From the NCBI GenBank assembly GCA_900754615.1, contig CAAEDN010000067.1, positions 1 to 18,005 on the forward strand: DNA of 18,005 bases, read 5' to 3'. The stretch's first letter is position 1. Each line of letters opens with the position of its first letter. The notes under the pieces are model-generated. The model saw nothing but the letters and a program-made list of their open reading frames with translations, had not been told where the DNA came from and ran no database searches. Position numbers and translations under genes: made by a program. The DNA is from an uncultured Holdemanella sp. GTDB taxonomy: Bacteria > Bacillota_I > Bacilli_A > Erysipelotrichales > Erysipelotrichaceae. Shown piece after piece: positions 13,509-18,005 of this stretch.

Positions 13509-14543
13509 TCAGCACTCTATCGCTACTTTAATTACACCATCTCGTTTGTTTTCAAATAGTTCATACCCTTCAGCAATTCTACTAAGAGGATATGTATGTG
13601 TAATCAAAGGTTCTGTATTGATCTTACCATCCGCAATCAATTGTAAAGTCTTTGCACAATCACAACCATCAACACCACCTGTTTTAAAAGTCAGGTTTTT
13701 CCCATACATATCTGGAAGTGGTAAAATCTGTGGCGCATCATATAAAGCTACGATTGTCACAATCGCATTCGGTCTTGCACATTGCCATGAAAGCTGAAAG
13801 GTAGATGGTACACCCGCAACTTCAAGAACAACATCCGCCCCTTTATGATCACTGTTTTCAAGAACAAAGTTTCTGCATTCTTCTGGGGATACTGTCAAAA
13901 CTTCTGGATAATGTTCATGGATAAAAGCAATACGATGTTCATCTTTTTCACACATGATAATTCTCTTTGGCTTTTTAAGCATGACACAAAGCAAAGTACA
14001 AATACCTGTAGGACCTGCACCAATAATCAATACAGTATCCTCTTCCCTGATTTCAGAGATTCGAGTTGCCCAATATCCTGTAGCTAATACATCCCCTACA
14101 AACAAAGCTTGTCTGTCACTGACTCCATCAGGAATCTTATTCAATCCTTGATCTGCAAAAGGAACACGCACATATTCTGCCTGTCCGCCATCAATTCGAC
14201 ATCCAAGAGCCCATCCTCCATTGTCGTCAGTACAGTTATTTACATACCCGTTCTTGCAGAAAAAACATTCCCCACAAAATGTTTCCACATTCACCGTTAC
14301 ACGATCTCCAGGTTTTACATGAGTCACTTTACTTCCAACTTCTTCTACAATGCCCACCATTTCATGACCAACTGTAATACCAGGAACGGCACGAGGAACA
14401 CTACCATGTTTAATATGTAAATCACTTGAGCAAATGCTCGCAAGTGTTACTTTTACAATTGCATCTCGCTCATGAAGAAGTACCGGTTTTGGTTTCTTGA
14501 TCAATGCAAATTTTCCTTTTTCTAAATACGTATATGCCAACAT
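13509..14543 (-). CDS. Zinc-dependent medium-chain alcohol/polyol dehydrogenase
   Basis: A 344-residue MDR-superfamily NAD(P)-dependent dehydrogenase. The catalytic zinc ligands are visible as C38 (ASICSSDLH), H60-E61 (TVGHEMVG) and D151 (FVGDVLATG), the Cys/His/Asp pattern of secondary-alcohol dehydrogenases. The structural zinc lobe is C90-x2-C93-x2-C96-x7-C104. The Rossmann fold has GAGPTG at 175-180, then MCEKDEHR at the end of strand 2; the acidic residue hints at NAD rather than NADP. GGAG lies 9 nt before ATG 14543. It is the third gene of a minus-strand operon behind a histidine phosphatase and an S24 repressor. The substrate could be a secondary alcohol, butanediol or sorbitol-type polyol and is not decidable here. 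Confidence 0.92.
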   Translation of the reverse strand: MLAYTYLEKGKFALIKKPKPVLLHERDAIVKVTLASICSSDLHIKHGSVPRAVPGITVGHEMVGIVEEVGSKVTHVKPGDRVTVNVETFCGECFFCKNGYVNNCTDDNGGWALGCRIDGGQAEYVRVPFADQGLNKIPDGVSDRQALFVGDVLATGYWATRISEIREEDTVLIIGAGPTGICTLLCVMLKKPKRIIMCEKDEHRIAFIHEHYPEVLTVSPEECRNFVLENSDHKGADVVLEVAGVPSTFQLSWQCARPNAIVTIVALYDAPQILPLPDMYGKNLTFKTGGVDGCDCAKTLQLIADGKINTEPLITHTYPLSRIAEGYELFENKRDGVIKVAIEC

Positions 14544-14603
14544 ACTTTTTTACTCCATTTCATCGCATTTCTTTTTTAATAAACAAGTTTCTATATACAT
14601 TCC

Positions 14604-15179
14604 TTACTTATACGTTTCAATAAATGTATGCTTACCATGATTGGATTCATAAACACGAATCTCACAATTGTTTGGCTTTGGTCTCCACTTAATGCCATTT
14701 TTACGATCTTCTAGATAGCCACATAAAGAACGAATGATACCACCATGACATACAATCAATACATTCTCATAGTTCTTCTTTTCAAGTTCCTTTAAAAAGG
14801 ATTGACTTCGTTTGACCATACTTTTGACAGATTCAACCGACTTAGGATTTGGCAACAATTCAGGAAGAGTCCAATAGGAAGTCATTTTGAATCCCAATTT
14901 AAAGTAGTTACGAAGCTCATAATCGCCAAAATCCACTTCAATAATGCGAGAATCAATCTTTACATCTTTTTGATCTATATTGCCAATAATCGACGCTGTC
15001 TGAATTGCTCTTTGTAAAGGGCTTGCGTATACCGCATCAAAATGAATATCACCAATCTTTTTTCTGGCCTCTTTCGCTTGTTGAATTCCCGTCTCATTTA
15101 AAGGTTCATCTGTAAGTCCCTGCATTAATTTTTGTTTATTTAAAGCCGTTTGGCCATGTCTAGTAATCCAAATCTTCAT
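14604..15179 (-). CDS. Histidine phosphatase (phosphoglycerate mutase-like)
   Basis: A 191-residue cytoplasmic protein of the histidine phosphatase superfamily. The phosphohistidine motif is ITRHGQT (R7-H8-G9). R57 follows SPLQ in YASPLQRAIQTA, E81 is the likely proton donor (IIEVDFGDYE), and the second catalytic His is H145 in IVCHGGIIRSL. The short length fits a broad-specificity phosphatase (CobC/PhoE/GpmB type) rather than a true glycolytic mutase. GAGGAA lies about 8 nt before ATG 15179. It starts 11 bp after the end of the repressor gene and is followed after 60 bp by the dehydrogenase, so the three are probably cotranscribed. The substrate is unknown. Confidence 0.9.
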   Translation of the reverse strand: MKIWITRHGQTALNKQKLMQGLTDEPLNETGIQQAKEARKKIGDIHFDAVYASPLQRAIQTASIIGNIDQKDVKIDSRIIEVDFGDYELRNYFKLGFKMTSYWTLPELLPNPKSVESVKSMVKRSQSFLKELEKKNYENVLIVCHGGIIRSLCGYLEDRKNGIKWRPKPNNCEIRVYESNHGKHTFIETYK

Positions 15180-15190
15180 TCAATCATTCC

Positions 15191-15781
15191 TCAATCAAAG
15201 TCTCTACGAGCATATAAGACTTTTCCAATAACCTTTATCGGCAATTCTTCCACTTCTTCAGGCGTAAAAACCTTTGTATCAATTTTAGGATTGGCAGCTT
15301 CTAAAATCATTAAACCCTTTTTATATAAAACACGCTTTAATGTTGCTTCCTCACCTACAAGTACAATCGCAATACTTCCTGATTCCACTTCATTTGTCTG
15401 TTTCACAAAGACAAGATCGCCCTCATAGATATGTGCGTTAACCATAGAATCTCCTCGAACACGTAAAAAGTAATCGCCTTTTTTACCATCATGACGATTT
15501 AATTCAATATAGCCCTCAATATCTTCCATTGGAAAGCCATCATATCCAGCCTTTACACTACCAACGATGGGTTTGATTCTTTCTTCCTCATCCAAAATAC
15601 TTTTGACATCACAATCCAACATATCCGATAATTTCTTTAATGTATTGGCCTTTAAATGCGTACTTTCACCCTTCAACCAACGAAAATATGTGGCACGACC
15701 AATCCCTATTCTTTTAGCCGCCTCATCATGCTTAATATTATTTTCTATTTCATATTGTAATAATAATTGTCTTAACTGCAT
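15191..15781 (-). CDS. XRE-type repressor with S24 (LexA-like) self-cleaving domain
   Basis: 196 residues. Residues about 4-58 form a helix-turn-helix of the XRE/cI type (DEAAKRIGIGRATYFRWLKG), and residues about 70-196 an S24 peptidase domain. Visible are the Ala-Gly cleavage site (VKAGYDG, A78-G79), the nucleophile S112 (VRGDSMVNAHI) and the general base K149 (EEATLKRVL). Proteins of this layout repress until RecA filaments on damaged DNA provoke autocleavage. True LexA has a different winged-helix amino domain, so this is a LexA-like or phage-repressor-like regulator. It is divergent from a Y-family polymerase gene and probably controls it and itself. A quasi-palindrome lies between its own -35 and -10. 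GGTGG precedes the ATG at 15781. The inducing signal is inferred from the family. Confidence 0.92.
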   Translation of the reverse strand: MQLRQLLLQYEIENNIKHDEAAKRIGIGRATYFRWLKGESTHLKANTLKKLSDMLDCDVKSILDEEERIKPIVGSVKAGYDGFPMEDIEGYIELNRHDGKKGDYFLRVRGDSMVNAHIYEGDLVFVKQTNEVESGSIAIVLVGEEATLKRVLYKKGLMILEAANPKIDTKVFTPEEVEELPIKVIGKVLYARRDFD

Positions 15782-15802
15782 AGTTACACCACCTTTATCT
15801 AT

Positions 15803-15831
15803 ATAGTATCAAAATATTCGATAATTACCAA
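15803..15831 (-). promoter_or_regulatory. Repressor gene promoter with embedded operator candidate
   Basis: On the minus strand TTGGTA (15831-15826), a 17-bp spacer, and TACTAT (15808-15803). The spacer holds most of the imperfect palindrome TATCAAAATATTCGATA (15807-15823), an ideal position for autorepression. Confidence 0.55.
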
Positions 15832-15851
15832 TATAAATTTATTAACTTTTT

Positions 15852-15879
15852 AAGAAAGTCTCAAATCTATCTTGAATTT
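15852..15879 (+). repeat. 28-bp shared promoter element, copy 1 (polymerase gene)
   Basis: Begins AAGAAAGTCTCAAATC and ends ATCTTGAATTT; it includes the -35 TTGAAT. 27 of 28 bases match the element at 17580-17607 (minus strand) before the yolD-like gene. Inside is the dyad TCAA-n7-TTGA. Confidence 0.8.
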
Positions 15880-15900
15880 TTATTTATTTTTAACTATGAT
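15872..15900 (+). promoter_or_regulatory. Promoter of the Y-family polymerase gene
   Basis: TTGAAT (15872-15877), a 17-bp spacer, and TATGAT (15895-15900). The start site would be near 15907, about 28 nt before the ATG. The -35 is part of the shared 28-bp element. Confidence 0.7.
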
Positions 15901-15934
15901 TTTATACGAACGAATAAGGGGCTTGGAGGAATGT

Positions 15935-17194
15935 ATGCAAAAAACTTATTTATGTGTCGATTTAAAGTCCTTTTATGCATCTGTAGAATGCGTAGAACAA
16001 GGTTTAGACCCTTTTGAAGTCAATCTTGTGGTGGCTGATCCAACCCGCGGAGGTGGTGCCATTACACTAGCCGCTACACCTGCTATAAAAAAATTAGGTG
16101 TGCCAAGTCGAGGACGTATCTTTGAGATTGATCCATCTATTGAATATATGATTGCCGTACCTAGAATGCATTTGTATATGGAATATAGCTGTAGAGTTTA
16201 TAAAGTCTTCTTAGAATTTATTGCCAAAGAAGATATTCATGTCTATTCCATCGATGAATCCTTCTTAGATATCACAAGCTATTTAAAACTCTATCAAGTA
16301 AACGCTAAAGAACTTGCCAAAAAAATTCTAGATCGTATCTATGAAAAAACAGGGCTCACCGCAACAGTAGGGATTGGAACTAATTTATATCTAGCGAAAA
16401 TAGCGATGGATATATCTGCCAAACATAATACAGATCGTATAGCCTTTTTAAATGAAGAGTTGTATCGCCAGACACTGTGGCATCACCTGCCTTTAACAGA
16501 TTTTTGGATGTTAGGAACTGGAACAGAAAGAAGATTACACAAATTAGGTATTTATGACATGTATGACTTGTGCCAATTCCCTATTGAAATATTATATAAA
16601 GAATTTGGTATCAATGCCGAATATATCATTGACCATGCCTGGGGCAAAGAGCCTACCACAATTCAAGATATTAAAAATTATAGATCGAAACAACATTCTA
16701 TATCCAATTCACAAATTCTTTTTGAGGATTATTCTTACCAGAATGCCTTTGTGGTAATGAAGGAAATGGTGGATCAAAACGTATTGACGCTTACTGAAAA
16801 GCATCTTGTGACCAATCAAATTTCTTTAATGATTGGCTATTCCAAGGATTGTATCAAACCAAGCAATGGATCATGTAAGATTACGAATTGTACAAACTCC
16901 TATTCCATCTTATTAGAAGAATTCAAAAGGCTTTATATTCGTATTGTGAATCCAAATTATCCAATTCGTCAGATTGCGATTAGTTTTCAAAATGTGAAAG
17001 ATGCATATTATTATGAGAATTATAATTTATTCACAGATATAGAAAAAGTAGAACGTGAAAAGAAACTACAAGAAACCTTAGTTCAAATCAGGCATTGCTT
17101 TGGCAAGAATGCCATCTTAAAAGGAATGAACGCATTAGATTGTGCAACAGCTAAGAAAAGAAACACATTGATTGGTGGCCATAACGCATATTAG
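15935..17194 (+). CDS. Y-family translesion DNA polymerase (UvrX/UmuC-like)
   Basis: A 419-residue DinB/UmuC superfamily polymerase that copies past DNA lesions with low fidelity. Catalytic acids are D9 (LCVDLKSFYASVE) and D107-E108 (YSIDESFLDIT). The steric-gate region is around SFYASVE, and the helix-hairpin-helix region near residues 170-215 (LYLAKIAMDISAKH, GTGTERRLHKLGIYDM). The carboxyl part is the little-finger domain, ending in RNTLIGGHNAY, typical of Firmicute UvrX/YqjW-type proteins. I chose ATG 15935 because GGAGG (15925-15929) sits 5 nt upstream; a longer frame from 15872 would include the promoter. In Bacillus relatives the polymerase is usually paired in one operon with yolD. 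Here yolD is convergent. Regulation is probably by the divergent S24 repressor. Confidence 0.93.
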   Translation: MQKTYLCVDLKSFYASVECVEQGLDPFEVNLVVADPTRGGGAITLAATPAIKKLGVPSRGRIFEIDPSIEYMIAVPRMHLYMEYSCRVYKVFLEFIAKEDIHVYSIDESFLDITSYLKLYQVNAKELAKKILDRIYEKTGLTATVGIGTNLYLAKIAMDISAKHNTDRIAFLNEELYRQTLWHHLPLTDFWMLGTGTERRLHKLGIYDMYDLCQFPIEILYKEFGINAEYIIDHAWGKEPTTIQDIKNYRSKQHSISNSQILFEDYSYQNAFVVMKEMVDQNVLTLTEKHLVTNQISLMIGYSKDCIKPSNGSCKITNCTNSYSILLEEFKRLYIRIVNPNYPIRQIAISFQNVKDAYYYENYNLFTDIEKVEREKKLQETLVQIRHCFGKNAILKGMNALDCATAKKRNTLIGGHNAY

Positions 17195-17214
17195 AGGAGT
17201 TTTCACTCCTCTAA
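17191..17214. terminator. Bidirectional hairpin containing both stop codons
   Basis: TTAGAGGAGT (17191-17200) and ACTCCTCTAA (17205-17214) form a perfect 10-bp stem around TTTC. The polymerase TAG (17192-17194) lies in one arm, and the minus-strand TGA of the yolD-like gene (17203-17205) at the loop edge. No T-run follows on either strand, so termination is not certain; RNA stabilisation is an alternative. Confidence 0.55.
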
Positions 17215-17538
17215 TTGTATGTAGCTAATTTGTTTCAAGTTGATCTTCGTCTTTACAATTTGAAGTATTTGCGTATCCAGATTGATTTTAGAAACTATGC
17301 CTGTGATTCTTTTATAATTGATGCGATCATAATACTCAATCGTAACCATCATACCCTTTTGAATCTGGTGTACTCTTTCATTTAGAATCTCAAAATCATC
17401 CTGCGATAAAATTCTCGGGCTGACGATTTCTACTTCACATTCTTGAATCATTTCTTTAAAGCCTTTTAAAGAATCAAAACTTTGAAAAATCTGAGCTCGA
17501 TTTTGTTTCTTTTTAAATTGAATCTCATCTAAAGACAT
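17203..17538 (-). CDS. YolD-like protein, partner of the Y-family polymerase
   Basis: A 111-residue cytoplasmic protein of the YolD-like family: an amino helix region (EIQFKKKQNRAQIFQSFDSL), then a beta-rich domain resembling the family core (GMMVTIEYYDRINYKRITGI, then IVSKINLDTQILQIVKTKI), ending in the family-like pattern I-x-L-x2-I-x2-I-x2-E. YolD proteins are thought to assist or regulate UvrX/UmuC-type polymerases. AAGGAGTGATATC directly precedes the ATG at 17538. The gene is convergent with the polymerase, with stops 8 bp apart, instead of upstream in the same operon. Its promoter carries the same 28-bp element, so co-expression is retained. Confidence 0.85.
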   Translation of the reverse strand: MSLDEIQFKKKQNRAQIFQSFDSLKGFKEMIQECEVEIVSPRILSQDDFEILNERVHQIQKGMMVTIEYYDRINYKRITGIVSKINLDTQILQIVKTKINLKQISYIQLEE

Positions 17539-17559
17539 GATATCACTCCTTATATGGAT

Positions 17560-17587
17560 ATAATACCTATTTATTATATAAATTCAA
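17560..17587 (-). promoter_or_regulatory. Promoter of the yolD-like gene
   Basis: On the minus strand TTGAAT (17587-17582), a 16-bp spacer, and TATTAT (17565-17560), about 22 nt before the start. The -35 lies inside copy 2 of the shared element. Confidence 0.65.
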
Positions 17588-17607
17588 GATGGATTTGAGA
17601 CTTTCTT
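17580..17607 (-). repeat. 28-bp shared promoter element, copy 2 (yolD-like gene)
   Basis: On the minus strand this matches the polymerase copy with a single C/T difference in the centre of the TCAA-n7-TTGA dyad. It begins at the stop codon of the next gene upstream. Confidence 0.8.
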
Positions 17608-18005
17608 TAAAAATTTTCTAGAATGTATTTTTGTGTGTTCAAACACTTTCTTAAACGCACCTGCGTATTTTCATCATTCATATCATTTTGTTTGAAATGA
17701 TTTGAGCTTGCCAAACGAGAATAATAAGCATCGAGATAATCTTGTAATTCCATATATTTATCTGTATCTAAATTTAATTCAAAACCTTCATGACTAGCTT
17801 TAAATTCATTCATCTTATCAAGCTCTGCTAACAATCCATCAATGATTTCAAGTGTTAATTCATCTTTTTTAGCAGCCTTTAAATATTGGTTTAAACGCTT
17901 TTTAAAGACCATTGTATTAAATGTGCCATCCTCTTTCATCTTCTCTATTTTCTTCTTAAAGAAATAAGAGCCAACAGCTAAAGAAGTGGTTGTAGTTAGT
18001 AACGC
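17607..18005 (-). CDS. Membrane-anchored hypothetical protein, partial at right edge
   Basis: The frame is open from the right edge to a stop at 17607-17609: 132 residues in view, with the amino end missing. The first visible part, ALLTTTTSLAVGSYFFKKKI, is the end of a probable membrane helix followed by a basic cytoplasmic flank. The rest is charged and helical (KRLNQYLKAAKKDELTLEII, DGLLAELDKMNEFK). Starting at ATG 17939 would drop the membrane segment and has no ribosome site, so the longer frame is preferred. No family is recognised; the layout resembles small amino-anchored proteins such as the YtxH type, without clear similarity. The shared promoter element of yolD abuts its stop. Confidence 0.7.
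   Translation of the reverse strand, partial: ALLTTTTSLAVGSYFFKKKIEKMKEDGTFNTMVFKKRLNQYLKAAKKDELTLEIIDGLLAELDKMNEFKASHEGFELNLDTDKYMELQDYLDAYYSRLASSNHFKQNDMNDENTQVRLRKCLNTQKYILENF

Noticed and set aside
15872..15934. A longer polymerase ORF starting with TTG at 15872.
   Set aside because: It would translate through the -35 and -10 elements, and the added residues do not fit the family start, whereas ATG 15935 has a strong GGAGG site and the family-typical amino end.
1..18005. Search by eye for CRISPR arrays, tRNA and rRNA genes.
   Set aside because: No regularly spaced direct repeats, no cloverleaf with a T-loop motif, and no rRNA-like conserved stretches were seen.

Overview
The window is AT-rich, with compact intergenic spaces, Gram-positive Shine-Dalgarno sites, Sec/lipoprotein signals and intrinsic terminators. 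The gene set (YitT membrane protein, ROK sugar kinase, a protein made only of cell-wall-binding repeats, YolD plus a UvrX/UmuC-like polymerase, and a TnpB-only IS200/IS605 element) points to a low-GC Firmicute. An Erysipelotrichia-like gut or oral commensal is my best guess, but that is inference.

Left part (1-3700) looks accessory. It holds a gene fragment at the edge, a lipoprotein pseudogene that has lost both its start codon and its lipobox cysteine codon, an intact unknown lipoprotein, and a small plasmid/ICE-like operon (57-aa protein, 53-aa ribbon-helix-helix regulator, 271-aa lipoprotein) downstream of a nested palindrome. A promoter followed by two hairpins and a terminator (about 3494-3628) looks like a short non-coding RNA.

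Middle (3700-9800): a cardiolipin synthase (+), then an IS200/IS605-type element (about 5375-7259, TTAC target, TCAA right end) that carries only tnpB and a probable omega RNA. It sits exactly in the last codons of a minus-strand ROK kinase, replacing its stop codon and separating it from its terminator. Joining the flanks restores a normal ROK end. A secreted choline/cell-wall-binding-repeat protein with a 312-bp internal duplication follows, behind a long leader that may be structured.

A minus-strand operon (12366 down to 10092) starts from a good promoter and encodes an overlapping series of unrecognised small proteins that come in related pairs: two two-helix membrane peptides, two homologous small soluble proteins (one broken), and two 224-253-aa paralogues. 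It looks like an expanded and partly decaying cassette of unknown function.

Right part (12470-18005): a YitT protein, then a minus-strand operon of S24/LexA-like repressor, histidine phosphatase and zinc alcohol dehydrogenase. Divergent from the repressor is a Y-family polymerase gene. Convergent with that is yolD, then a membrane-anchored protein cut by the right edge. The polymerase and yolD promoters share a 28-bp element (27/28 identical) that includes the -35 box. This suggests that the split pair is co-regulated, most simply by the adjacent self-cleaving repressor.
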